The notes beneath the pieces are model-generated. The model ran no database searches. It was not told where the DNA came from and saw only the letters and a program-made list of their open reading frames with translations. The position numbers and the translations under genes were made by a program. Positions 13,001 through 24,616 of a DNA stretch of 64,000 nucleotides are shown in pieces. Origin of the DNA: Klebsormidium nitens (lineage: Eukaryota; Streptophyta; Klebsormidiophyceae; Klebsormidiales; Klebsormidiaceae); the NCBI GenBank assembly GCA_000708835.1, contig DF237343.1:17832-81831 (forward strand), given 5' to 3'. The stretch's first letter is position 1, and every line of letters starts with the position of its first letter.

Positions 13001-16000
13001 CTAGCGTTTGCACAAGTTGTTGCTACCGGCAGGGTGCGAATCTTGCATCCTTGAGCAACTCATGGAGTAGCCAGGTCTGGTTTTAACTCGTAACAGAAAC
13101 GCCAAAAAGGCGATGGTCGGCAATGTGTGCAAAACTTGCACACGATGTTCATCCAAGATTATTCTGATCAGGCGTACAACCCGTGCTCGGCGCCGGTAAG
13201 GCAACCGTCAGAGTCAACCCCCTTCTCCTTTTCAAATATTTTCCCCTTCGTCAAATTTCTGTGAAAGCACTAGGACGCGGGGTGCAGACTGCGGACATCG
13301 GAATGCGATTCGGGGAGCGGAGCAAGGAACGCTGACACTGGGAAGATGGATGCAGTGCTGACCTTGAGCTGCGCTGCCAGGCTGGCAACCTCTCCCTCCT
13401 TTTCCCGCAGCCGCGCGTTTGCACTTCGCAGCTCGCTCTCCTGCGTCACAAGCACGCAGAATTCAGGGTCCGCTTTGCTGGGAAGTCAAGGGCGAGCTTC
13501 GCGCCCCAGGCACAAGCATAAGACGTCCTTCTCGTGAGGCCGCGACAACAAGCTCCCCTCATGACAGGGTGCGATCAAGATAGATCAGGCTTCAGAAAGC
13601 GCCGCCTTGAGAGCGCGGGAAACGTACGGACTGGACGATTCCTCGGCAGCTTTTAAAATGGAAAGCCGGCATTCTCCTTGCGCCACACGCAATGAAAGCT
13701 TTTTTATTGTTCAAGCGCAGAAGAACTGAGAATATCTGAAAGTCAGGGCGTGCACTTTTGCATCTGATAAATGGTGAACCTTTGCTGGCTCGTGGTACGA
13801 TAAACGGTGCCACAAGCAAACGAAGGGATGCGTGCGGTTCCAGAAGCGATTAACTGTTTATAGCGTCATGACTGGGCCTCACGACCGCCGTACCTTCCCG
13901 GCCAGTGTCTGGTGGTGACCCGTCGCCTGGCGCTCCTCACGCTCGCGCGCCTCCTTGTGCGCGCGCTCCAGAGCCGCTGCAGCTCGGGCCTCCGCCTCGC
14001 GGCGCGCGCTCGCCTCAGCATCCCTAGACCAATAACTTTCGTTATCAAGCTAGCCAGCCGAGAAGATAATTCCACGGCGTTCCGCGAAATTGAGCCGCTT
14101 AGAAGACAGGAAGACCCAAAAGCCCCCCGGGAGTGGTCCAGTGATGTCAAAAACCCGGGGAAATGACGAGGTCGAAATCTTGTAGAGTAGAAGGGCAGGA
14201 GCAGGGACCGTCGGCTGAGAACCCTAGCCGGCGATGACAAAGATAGCGGGCGGCACCACACCAAAGTTATTTCAGGGTAAGATTGCTTGCTGCTCGTATA
14301 CACGCGATCATGTGCAGGCCTCCTGTCCGGTAACTCTAGGCTCCCCCTGGAACCGCAGCCTTAGACGGAAAAGAGAAAGGTACATGAAACTTAGATTTCC
14401 CACCACTGCCTCCTCGCGTCTTCCGCCGTCCCGGCGTTCGCCGCCGCCTCCTTCTCCGCCGCGTCACGTGCTGACGTCACGCTCCGCAGCTGCGCCTCCA
14501 GTGCCTTGTATGCATCCGTTGCCGCGGCACGCTCTTGCTCGACCACCCGATGCAGAGGTCCTCGGGCCAAACTGCAATCGGACGAAACAGATTGGTCGTC
14601 GGCTGACGCAAGACGTTCAGACCGTCTCAGCCACGTTTAGACCAGTGGCCCGGCCGATCAACATATCAACGTCGTCATCACTCAACGCCTTATGCGAGCT
14701 CGAGTGCAACCTACAACAAGCCCTAACAGCAGTTACTTCGTCAATGAACCATCTCACGAACGCATCTTTCCGAACGACCCGTCACAAATACGTCGACGCA
14801 TTCCTTCCGCTGAAAGGTGCTTCTAGGGCTTTCCTTGCGACTGTCTGCACATTCATCACGAGAGTCGACAGCCGTGAACCGTATGAATGCGCCAGCGTCG
14901 TTTTACTTTCCCACCATCGCTCACCTCTCCTGCAAATATGTCACCACCGCTTGCGCCTTCCCCGGCCCCGCCGCCGCCCGGTCGTACTCCTGCAGCGCTG
15001 CCGCCAGCGCTGCTACGACCTGCTCGAGCCGTGCCCCCGGCGCGCCCGCGGCCGCGGCAAGGCGCGCGTCGAGTGCGCTTATGGCGCGCGTGCACGCCAG
15101 CTCCGCTTCCACCAGAACACGCCCCCGGTACTCCTGGACGGAGGATTTGTTGAGAACATTAGAGTCGGACGAGAGCAAAGGACTTGATCAAAACCAGGTC
15201 AAAGGATTTCGCTTAGATGCTTCTCGTTCGTGTGCAGACCAGCTACGCCTCCACCTGGACGCGCCCGGACAAGAGAAAGGGTCCAAAAGATATTAGACTC
15301 GGACTTGAAGCAAAGGATTGGCTGTTCACTTGAAGCAAAGAAAGTTTGGCTTCTGGCTGAGGCTTCCAACACCCTCTCACTTCGTCGAAGCGTTTGGTCG
15401 CGTGAAGCACGGTTCGTCAAAATTTCGATCGGATTTTCGAATGATATTGTCCGAACCTGTCAGAACGTGTCAACGTTGAATCTTTGCTAATTTTCAACCG
15501 GCGATACTGAATCCACCTTGAGGTCTCCTGAATAAAGGTCACCCAGTCTCGTCCAAAAAGTCAGGGTCTGCTCGATTGGATAGTCAAAACTGGAAACGAA
15601 GGCTAAACTCAGGCTTCCAAGGCTCATCTCACCTCAAACTGCTTCCCCAGCTCCGCCCTCAGCCTCGTCTCGAACGGTTGCCGCACCTCAGCGCTGCCCA
15701 CGGCCTCCCTGGAGAATGCACCGAGCGCTGCGTCGACTGCGGCGCTGTGAGCGGCCGCCAGGGGTCCCTCCTCCGGGGGAGTGCTCCGGTCGAAAGAGGT
15801 AGAGTATGCGGCGAGCGCGGAGTCGTAGGCGCGCCGGCACTCCCCCTCGGCAACACTCTGCACACGGGGGGCGTCGACAACTTAGATGAAGCGGGATCAG
15901 GCAAACGGTGGGGTGCGTGACGGTCGGTGGTTCGAGGTGGCTCCATCCGTTGGGAGCCTTCAAGCGGAGGAGCTCCAACTCCTCAACATACTGCCGAGTA

Positions 16001-18585
16001 TTATGTTCGTGGTTGAATGTGATTGATCCAGAGAATGCTCAAGCCAAACGTTTTACACTTGAAACTCACGTACTCACACAAACTCTTGAATAATCCCCCC
16101 AAGCCAAGAAACCACAAATCCTAGAGAGTCAGCCAGTGAGAACATATTTGAGATCCAGAGATGCGTTGTGAACACACCTGCCATGCTGTCGCAATTGTGG
16201 GCACAGCCCCCTCGTTAATCGCCCCCACGAACGACTGCGCGAGCGCCGCCAGCATGGGCCCCGTCAGCATGGCGCCCTCCATCTGCTTCGGCCGCGTCTT
16301 CTCGAAGATGAGTGACGTCAGCGCCTCCAGACCCGCCTGGAACTCGGGTCGAAGGACGCCCGGGGGAAGGGAGTCGAGGCGCTGCAGCTGCTGCTCGTCG
16401 TGCACGGGGCGCACGAGCGTGAAGCAGTCGCGGCGAGGAAAGAGTGCGCGGATGGACTCGCGGATCTGTGGAGAAGAAGAGTGATGCATCAATGGAAGAA
16501 GAAAGGTACCGGAATGAAGGGAGTCTGACAAGTTTAGAGTGAGAACAAACGCGAGCAGGTGCCGTGCGTGCAAGAAAGCGCGCAATTGCACGGTTGGATG
16601 TAGGACGGGGTGCAAGAGATGGAGTGTTTGGACAGAGAGAAAAAATAGCGGCAGGCACGAGCAGGCGACAGACTGTGATTACATGTTGGCAAGAATTCGA
16701 AAGCACAACCTCGCACGAGCGGCCAACGTTCGTTCCTGTATGGCGGCAACTGTATGACTTCAAAGTTGGCACGCTACTCTTGATGAATTGTTCAAACATT
16801 CGTCGTCCAATTCAGAGCAACCCCGTCGATAAATGTGTTGGCTTTTTGAAACACCCAGTGCAAGATGTTCTGGGAACATGTTTAGCTTTATTTTGTGCCT
16901 TTCAACCTTTCTTTGAGCATCCTGACCAGGAAGCCCTGCACTGATGCTTCACTCTGAGCTGGGCCCATGACCCAAACTTAAGCTAGGCTGGCTAAGTTTG
17001 CAATCTCCCCACATCGAACGTGAGCCAAATTCAGCCAGAAGATGGCTAGTGGACCCTCAAAGTTTGTTAAATTTGCCACTCCGAACCCCTGAAAAGGCCC
17101 ACCTGGTTCTTTGCATGCACAGCCTTGCTGTTCCCTGGCGTCGGCTGCAGCGCACTCTCGAGGTAGTCGCGCGGCGTGATGGCTCGGCCATCTTCCGACA
17201 GGTCCAAGTAGAAGTCCCGCAGCAGCCACAGGAAGGAGGGGGAGAAGGGGCCAAGTTCTGCAGGATCGGCGTCCCCTCCTGCGGCCTTGACTCGGATGTG
17301 GTGCGTCATCTCCGTGACCAGCGAGAGGCGGTCCAGTGCGGCCTCATCGATACCGCCCATCTGGAAAACAGTCGGCAAGCTCAGTTTACAAATTACGGGG
17401 GACGCACTCAAGTTTGAGAATCACCCTTGTGCATAAGAAGCTGCTCCCCAGCTGATTCCCAGTCGGTGCAAAGTTGGACGTGCGAAAAGAGTGAAGCGCC
17501 TACACATCGACCTGAACCATTCTGTGTTCCTCGTATCACTACTTCTTCCAATGTGCTTTTTGCGCCCCAATAGTTCAAAATAAGTTCTCTGCCACCACTT
17601 CCAGATCAGATTCACCAGAACTCCGTGGTGAGTTCGAGCGTTTGACAAGTGTTTGACACGGCGTCTTGGCAACCACAACGACAGCATTTGAAGCGAAGGA
17701 ACTGGCATCAGAAACCAAGAATGAAGAGCACATAGGGCATCAGGATGGGCTGCTGCCTGACCTGGTTGTAGACGAACATTGATGAGAGCAGCACCGCCAG
17801 GCTGAAGATCTGCACGCTGTATGTCCCCGTCTGGTCATATGCATCAATGCCCTCGCTGTCCAGCAGAACAAGGTGGTACGTGCTCCCGTCCGCCGCAGTG
17901 CGTGCCACCGGCTGGCTCCACATCCACAGGCCCTTGGTGCATGGCCGGTGCGTAGGAGCAACGGCAAAGCCCGACGTGCGGCCCAGCAACTGGGGGGAAC
18001 GGCGAAGAAGGAGGTCTGTTTTACTATACCACTGCAATAGCTCTCCTCAGAGTGGATTATCGATGACATCTCAATGGGTGCTGCACCTTGTGCCCCACGA
18101 TCTGAAGAAACGCCTCCGATCGGAATAATCCTCATCATGACAACCGCCACCATTTGCCAAAGAGTAGGAAGCTTTGCCAAATCCGTTTCAGCAAGCGGAG
18201 AACACAGAACGGTTGCGAGATAAAGCTTGTCACGAGGCAAAGCGTGTCTATTCGCTCAGGTGGGCGCCAACTTGGCACCAGCATGATTCCAAGTATCATC
18301 TATTCTTCACCTCACCTGATTGAGGATGAATGATTTCCCCTGCCTCGCCCGCCCACAGACCGCCACCACTCCCACCGGGCCCTTCACCGCTTGCAGCGCT
18401 CTGATGGCAGCAGGCTCCACCACGAACTTCCCGCTGTCGTCACAGTACAGCAGGCGCAGAGGCTGTGCGACAGCAGGGGTTTGCGACGCCGGAGGCTGCT
18501 TGGCCTGCTTGCCTGGTGGCCGGTTGGGTGTCCCGGGCATCTTGCTAGGGGTGGACTGTTGCCCCCCGCGCCCCCAGCCAAACAT
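10088..18585 (-). CDS. GBPL3: Guanylate-binding protein-like GTPase with long coiled coil (GBPL3 type)
   Basis: Fourteen exons in reading order: 18585-18316, 17989-17762, 17360-17103, 16465-16178, 15857-15633, 15133-14925, 14571-14404, 14023-13894, 13440-13363, 12933-12682, 12289-12143, 11394-11227, 10736-10577, 10272-10088. All phases match and give 921 residues. GBPs are dynamin-superfamily large GTPases. The G domain has P-loop GRARQGKS (about residues 78-85), the switch segment HRPCTKGLWMW and the DxxG box DSEGIDA (about 134-140), then TLVRPV and RTRPKQ typical of the family. From about residue 430 the protein is a nearly continuous alanine-, glutamate- and arginine-rich coiled coil encoded by short phase-0 exons. 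Near the end lie PRKRARTE, a likely nuclear signal, and a tail with GYATEILAVKNISKKDLVKL, which resembles the C-terminus of plant GBPL3, a nuclear condensate-forming defence protein in Arabidopsis. The donor of exon 12 could also be six bases earlier. It lies head to head with the SKL1-like gene. Confidence 0.9.
11403..11501. repeat. Three 33-bp tandem repeats in a GBPL3-like intron
   Basis: Units 11403-11435, 11436-11468 and 11469-11501 share the core gag/cag-gcttggtt and a ggatgcc-type end. The first two are very close and the third is more diverged. They lie directly beside the acceptor of exon 12, whose branch-point region they may include. Confidence 0.85.
11957..12001 (-). pseudogene. 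Decayed copy of the end of GBPL3-like exon 11
   Basis: This 45-base stretch matches 12140-12184, the 3' end and donor site of exon 11, at about 40 of 45 positions, 183 bases away and in the same orientation. It lies inside the next intron. It is too short and diverged to be an active exon; it looks like the remnant of a local tandem duplication that included an exon boundary. Confidence 0.6.
15239..15321 (-). pseudogene. Decayed copy of GBPL3-like exon 6 start and adjoining intron
   Basis: Bases 15239-15268 match 15098-15129 (start of exon 6), and 15291-15321 match 15158-15186 (adjoining intron), in the same order and orientation. The offset is 133-141 bases, so one tandem duplication with small deletions explains both. 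The copy lies in the intron between exons 5 and 6. Confidence 0.55.
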
Positions 18586-20486
18586 GGGCTTGGGTCGGGG
18601 GTGTCCCTGCGGAGGTGATGGACAATGTTAGAGAAGAGTGCGAGTTGTGAAAGGGTTGAAGTGGAAGAAGAAGATATTGATGCTGTTGATCTTGGCAATG
18701 CTTGTTGAAGAAAAGAGTCAGAGAGCAAGAAGCTGCAGTATGAAATAGGTGCACTAGCGACAGCGTCTGTTTGTGCTTTGGGCCATGGCTTTGACTATTG
18801 GACCACCACGCGTCCGAGCACCAAGCAAAGACTGATGTAACACATGATTGCAACAAGATCTCTTTGAAAACATCAGAGAATCATTCACTGCATGGGAAGT
18901 TATGCAAACATGTTTGTTCTCGTAAATTTCTCCAATGTCCACTTAGTAGCACACACTTATAAAAAAAGGTGTGGGAAAGGCGCGCCATCAACAATGGTCC
19001 GTCAAATCAGTGTCTCTTCTTCACCAAAACCACGTACCTTGTCTGTTGGCAACACGAGAAAAGCCAAAGGCTCTCCGTCGAGTGCGGTGGCCACTGGACC
19101 GAGCGACCTTGAAGCAATCACACGCAGCTTTCTGTCAAGGGCCACCTTGCTTTGCAGAAACAAGACGGGTCACCGCAGAACCTTTGCAACAAGCTCAGCC
19201 CGAGCTGTGAAGAAGGACTAGCAACTAAAGCAGCGCTTCATCTCAGTGCTCCCCGAATGTTCTGACAACCATGTTGACCGCATGCATGCAGTGATGAAGG
19301 GGTCCCTTGAGGCTCGAGTCGTGACGGGTTGCGATCGCCGATATACCAGCGGAGAGATGAGCTCAAGCCTAAGGAGAAGTTTGAATCAAAAGCGCGGGCG
19401 AAGTTGCGAGTGCCCGGTAAGGTCGTTAAAATTTAACCCATCTCCAAAGAGTTGCATCGTTTCCCCGCCCGCTCCGCAGAGTCTCTTGTCAAACCAGTCG
19501 AAACTCGCAGTTTGAGTAATACTAGACCCGATATCCAGGTCCCGGGCGGTCTACTTCCAGGCTTCAAACTTCAGAGTTCACTGCCTTCTTCCTTCCTTCA
19601 ACTTGCACCACGCCCGGGCAGAGAGTACTGCTTTGGACCTATCGTCAAACTCGATTATATATTGCCATCTGGTTTGGTCGTCCTTTCACATCCATAAGGG
19701 CTTAGCTTCAAACTGCTGGAAAATTTGAAGCGAGGAATTCCAAATAGACCTAGGTCCTATAGGTACCGCCGAGGTCCTGCCGGGTCTGCCGTACGATTTA
19801 CGCGGGGCGAAATCAGGTACCTAGATACCGTCCCAGGGTACCTCAATTCAGGGTTTCGGCAATAATATTCATAATATCGCCCTGTTCTTGCCCGGGCGAG
19901 TTGGGGGCCTGTTATGCATAAGGGGTCCACCCTGTCATCCGGTCGTGCCCGGGAGTAATCGGGGACAGCCCCGCCCGGAGGCCTCAGTGGTACGTACTGG
20001 GATTGCCGTCGAAGGTGGCCGGTCCCGACTTGCAGTTACCAGAGGACGTTCCCGGTCCGATACTCTTTAGATGTCCCGGCGTGTCAAAGTCTAGCGCAAT
20101 TCAGACCTCCTGCTCGTAGAGGCGCTAGCTAGCTAATGGAGAAGCCTCAACTTAACCGTCGGCCTGACTGAATCTGGTCAATGGATGTCAAAGGGGTGCG
20201 CTGCTGTGATTGGCTCGGTTCACGTGCCCCGGTCCAGATTCGTGGATCAAAGCACGCGTACGGCTGCATGTCGGTGCTTGGCGAGGAGCGATCCCCTTGC
20301 GCGCCCTCCGACCCCTTCCCAACCAATTCTCTGCCGACAAATTCAACTCTGCTCCGAGTCCTAGGATACTCTGCACTGACTGCAGCTTCCGCTCTTGAAT
20401 CTTCACTCAAGTGGTGGACACGCATAAGCGCGAGCAGAAGCCTGAGAAGGAGAGCATACCAATTTGTATCAACCCTATAAGGCGTC
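18586..20486. other. Intergenic region between divergent GBPL3-like and SKL1-like genes
   Basis: The near side holds the GBPL3-like promoter and 5' untranslated region. From about 19520 to 20090 the base pattern changes: many CCCGGG, GGTACC and CCTAGG palindromes and repeated words such as gaggtcctgccggg and ccgggcggtc. No protein is readable there. It could be a decayed mobile element, but I could not find ends. Confidence 0.4.
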
Positions 20487-23400
20487 ATGGCTCTATGTGG
20501 ACGATTGGAGACCTCTTCTGTGGGCAATGAGTCACATCTGCTGTCAAAGTCAGGTGCAAGTGCTTTGCGAGACTCTTTGCAACGTGCTCAATGTAGATGG
20601 GCATGGTCACCGGTACGACGCCACAGAGTGGAAAGTCTGTTCTGCTTGCGTCAGATGTACACCACCGATCATCGGGCAAATTCTGCACATCTGGCTCCCC
20701 TAAGCAATCCAGAGATTGCGTGGCCCCAGAAACCCTCTACAACCAACGTCAACTTTTCCTATGAGTTGGGGACCAAAATGTGGCCTGTTGCAGGCAAACG
20801 CAGTAAGCCAAGTCAGCATCAGGTGGTGGCATTTGCTGCCAGCACCTCTGGGAGAGGCTTCGACGCTCCACTTAGTGATAGGGTCAACCCAACAAAGGAG
20901 GCACGAACTGCAAAGGAATACTTCAAGGTGCGCTTTTTTCAAAAGTGGCATTACATTGGCAGTACGCTCTATGGATGGTTCTATGGAAGCTTTTCAAGGG
21001 CTTTTGTTGAGTGCTGTGATGAACTGAGCCCTTGGTGCAAAGTGTTGAGATGGGCGACAGATCGTTCGCGTGGTTGGATTAATTGGCTGAGTGTCTGCCA
21101 CTTTGACCGAAAGGGGAATAGAATGCTTCTCAGATATACATTTTGAGACTTGCGAACGTGACAATATGGCGGTCAGATACGACTGAGACCTTCAACAACA
21201 GGGCAGAAAAGCTGCTAGAATTGTGCTGAAGGCCCATGAACCTCACCATGAGATACTCTGCAGATGCTTGGAGACACCGTTGGAAAGATGTTGAAGGGCG
21301 TCCCTGTGTACCTCGTTGGTGACGATGGCGATGGCAACGCTGCGGTGGCGGAGGAAGTGGCCCCCGTCCTGGGGTAAGGTTGTTGCCAGGTCCTGAGCTT
21401 CTTTGTTGTTTCAGTACACCACCTAGCATCGCACGTCTGGCGTTAGTTAGCGAGGTCCTACTTGCTCCACTAAACAATCATGCTTTCCACATCAATTCTG
21501 AGCAAAGGAATTCTTTCTTTAGAGACTTTTGAAAGCTTCATCGCCAAGGATTCTCCTGAGGTTTAAAGTGTCCATCTGCTAAGCCTCATCCTGAAACATG
21601 TGCTTTGGCTAGATCAATTTTTCTGCCGCCCGGAAGTGTGCGCCTATGGCAGCTCATAAAGCACTTCAGATGGACAGCTCTTATCTACAGAGTTTGTTTC
21701 CTCTTGACCTCATCTGGATACCTCAGGCCTGAATACATCGTCATTGAAACACCTTCCTTTTCCAAACACACAAGTGGTCAACTATGTAGGCTTGGTTAGC
21801 AGCAATCGTATTCTCCGTTCCGCTGTCCTTGTTTCAGCAACAAGTCTCTCCTCTGACAGATACGTACCTTTCCAGAGCGCCAAGCTGATCCAGCAGACCA
21901 CCGGAAAGGGCCTGGCATCCATTGCGGCTGAAGAAGGGCTGGAGGGCGTTGCAGAAGCGGAGGCGTCAATAGTGCGGGAGCTGAGCACGTAAGTGATTCA
22001 GGGCAAGAAGCTTTTCGAGAGTCTCAAGTGGGTTTTAACACGCGTGCTCTTCAATTTCACTTGCTAAGAAAACTTGCACCCCAGTACCCTGAAGTGTCCA
22101 GAATGGAAAATGGACGTATGCATTTGAGAAGCGTGGAGGTTTCTCCAAGCCTCTGAACCGAACAAAAGTGGGTGACGATACTCCGGCGAAGAAGCGGTGA
22201 CACTGGCCTTTTGCTTTTCTCGGGGGGCTGCCTCGTCCAAATTTAGCCGTACTCGCATGCTAAATATATTTCAGAGTTTTGTAATGTAGACGCCAGCTCT
22301 TGTTTGATCCCAGTTTGAGGCCGGTTAACGCAGTAGGAAGCTCACATCCATGCTTGAACGGCTGGAATTACGGGAATTACATCTGACGGGACACAATCGA
22401 AGTGAAGACCACGAGGGGCACAGCATCAATCGGTTCCGCTGATGAATATGGTTGGCTTTCCCTTGAACCGAAGTCGTATGACGTAGGGTATCTGGAGTCG
22501 TTGTCGAGTGGTGGGGGACCTGTTACTACACTTCCCCTGCAGGTTCTGAGCCTTTTACACTTGGTTACTGCTTTGCCGCAGGCGATTTGTTTTACGCCGT
22601 CTTGTATATTGCCCGGACATTTACTCTGTCTGTTTGAGCTTTCTGCTTTTCAAGGCTTTCTTCCAGGTCAGCCCTTATTCGCAGCAAGGCCCTGGGTCAT
22701 ACCTCTCGGCCATACTTCGGTAAGGCACACCCGACAGCGAAGGGGTGTCAATTTCAAAGAACCTCCCATTGCCTAAGTCGGATTAGGAATGGGCCTTTTC
22801 TTCTCCAAAGGCCGCCAGCTTCAAACGGCAATCTCATATCATAAACTTCCCTTACTCAGAGGTGAGCAACGCATTAACCGTTGGCAATTTTTCCCGTCAG
22901 GTTCGTGCGCTGTGCAGTCGGAACAATCGGCGGCGGCCAGGGCGCCGCAGCAGATCCCGCGCGGTGGAACCACTTGCATGGAGGGGTCAGTGTCTGGCTG
23001 GATTGTAGTTCTTCAGGTACGAACAAATCATCACCGATTGTGGAGCTGCCGCGCTGCCGTTTTGCAGTTACAAACGGGGACCTGCCGGGCTTTGATACTT
23101 CCCCCTTCTTCTCCGTGCGCTCTATGCGTCATCGCACGAAATGAACGACGATTCTGCTGGTCGTTATTTCTCTCCAACTTTGTCGCTCGGGGCACCAAAA
23201 GGACGTGTTTGATGTTTGACTGAACGGTGACTGTTGGAGCACCTTTTGGTATAGGATTGAACCTGGACCGTACCAAAGCTTGGGTCCAGGACGTATGAAA
23301 GGTACATGAGACCGCTCAAACTCATTAGGGGCCGCAATGGCATCGAAAACGAGCTTTGGCAGCTGTCGTACCCGTTGTTAGTTCCAGGGAGGCCTTGCCT

Positions 23401-24616
23401 GGATTACCATAAGAAGGAGAAAAGCCCATACTTTTCACTGTGGACCGACAGACCGTTAGCTGTCTCCAAGTAGCTCAACGCGAAGGTCAAGTTGAACATG
23501 TTCACTGCCTTTGCCAAAGCGGGCTTCTGGTCTCTGGTCTTTTCTTTCTGGTCTTCAAAGCCAAATTGTCTTGCACTTTATCTCCCATGCGCTTCGGTGG
23601 TCAGACTCCTTTTATTGTATCATCAAAGTGGCATACGGCACATTCAGTGTTGGTTTCTAACGTCTGTGTCCTTTTTGCTCGTTGCAACTTGGCCGTAAAT
23701 ACTGCCGCAAGCCCTTGCCTGCGAAGAGTCCACGATGTCGAGCAGATATGCCTCAAGCACTCCCGGATCGAAGTGCCACGTCAGCAGCCAATCACAGTGT
23801 CGATACCTTAGGATTTTCGAAGGTCGTTGAGGCCAGCCGCCGATCAGCATGGAGGCCCTTTCTCGTCCTGAATGATCTTTCTGTTTCGCCTTCTGTAAAT
23901 TCCCGATTGTGGGCGAAACCGTTGTGCAGGTTCTAAAAGGGACGACTCCTTGAAAGGCCCGCAGCACCTCGGCTACACGAAGTGCGACATCGTTGTACGA
24001 TTCAGCCTACCAGAGGGCGCCACGTGGCAGCCTACGGTCACGCGGGCCGTGTCGGAAGGCGTGCTTGAAGGGATCAAAAAGCTGCTAACAGAGAACGAGA
24101 ATTATGCAGGTAAAATTGCCTCCCCTCGCTCTCGTTTTGGATTACTCAGGCGGCTTTGCGTGGCTTGCTGATGTTACTGTCATGGGGGGTTCATATGGGA
24201 CCTCGGGCCAGGCTCTGACAGGATATTGGGTTGTCAAGCGAGGGTCGTTTCCGGCACTCCGATATCAGAGTGGGCGTTTTCGAGCTGGATCGCCCAGACG
24301 CTTCGAGCCGGCAGAGATTTCCCATAACTCGCACGTTTACCATTATTGCAGCCACGTTGCACAGCTACTATATTCTCTTCATAGAAATCTAGATGATGCA
24401 GTGCGCTTGGCGGCCACTTGTTGCGCTGAAGCCGACAATGAGTCTTGTGATGACAGATCCTCCCATCTTGCAGGAAAGAAGAGCTTGTATATACGTTCGG
24501 GCTGCCGGGGTGACTGGCCGGATCTAGCAGAGCCTGGGGCAGAGGTAACGCCGCAATCAGTTTCGCAAAACAGCGGTCCGGTAAAGGAGGTTTTGTTAGG
24601 TCAGCAAAATGCATAG
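20487..24616 (+). CDS. SKL1: Shikimate kinase-like protein, catalytically inactive (SKL1 type, chloroplast)
   Basis: Exons 20487-20927, 21264-21373, 21860-21988, 22901-23016, 23930-24109 and 24474-24616 give 372 residues. The first 147 are serine-, arginine- and alanine-rich with few recognisable elements, as in a plastid transit peptide plus linker. The kinase fold follows: KGVPVYLVGDDGDGNAAV replaces the shikimate kinase P-loop (GxxGxGKS/T), with the essential lysine changed to asparagine. Then come an E-x6-EAEASIVRELS helix, VGTIGGGQGAAADPARW (the glycine-rich GGG substrate loop is kept) and VSVWLD. The C-terminus KKSLYIRSGCRGDWPDL matches plant SKL1, which lies outside the true kinases. 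Arabidopsis SKL1 is needed for chloroplast development and lacks shikimate kinase activity. The first ATG after an in-frame stop was chosen as the start. Confidence 0.87.

Noticed and set aside
14234-15187. Long plus-strand open frame of 317 codons
   Set aside because: It is antisense to GBPL3-like exons 6-7 and the introns around them. GC-rich exons on the other strand leave the frame open by composition, and no motif is present.
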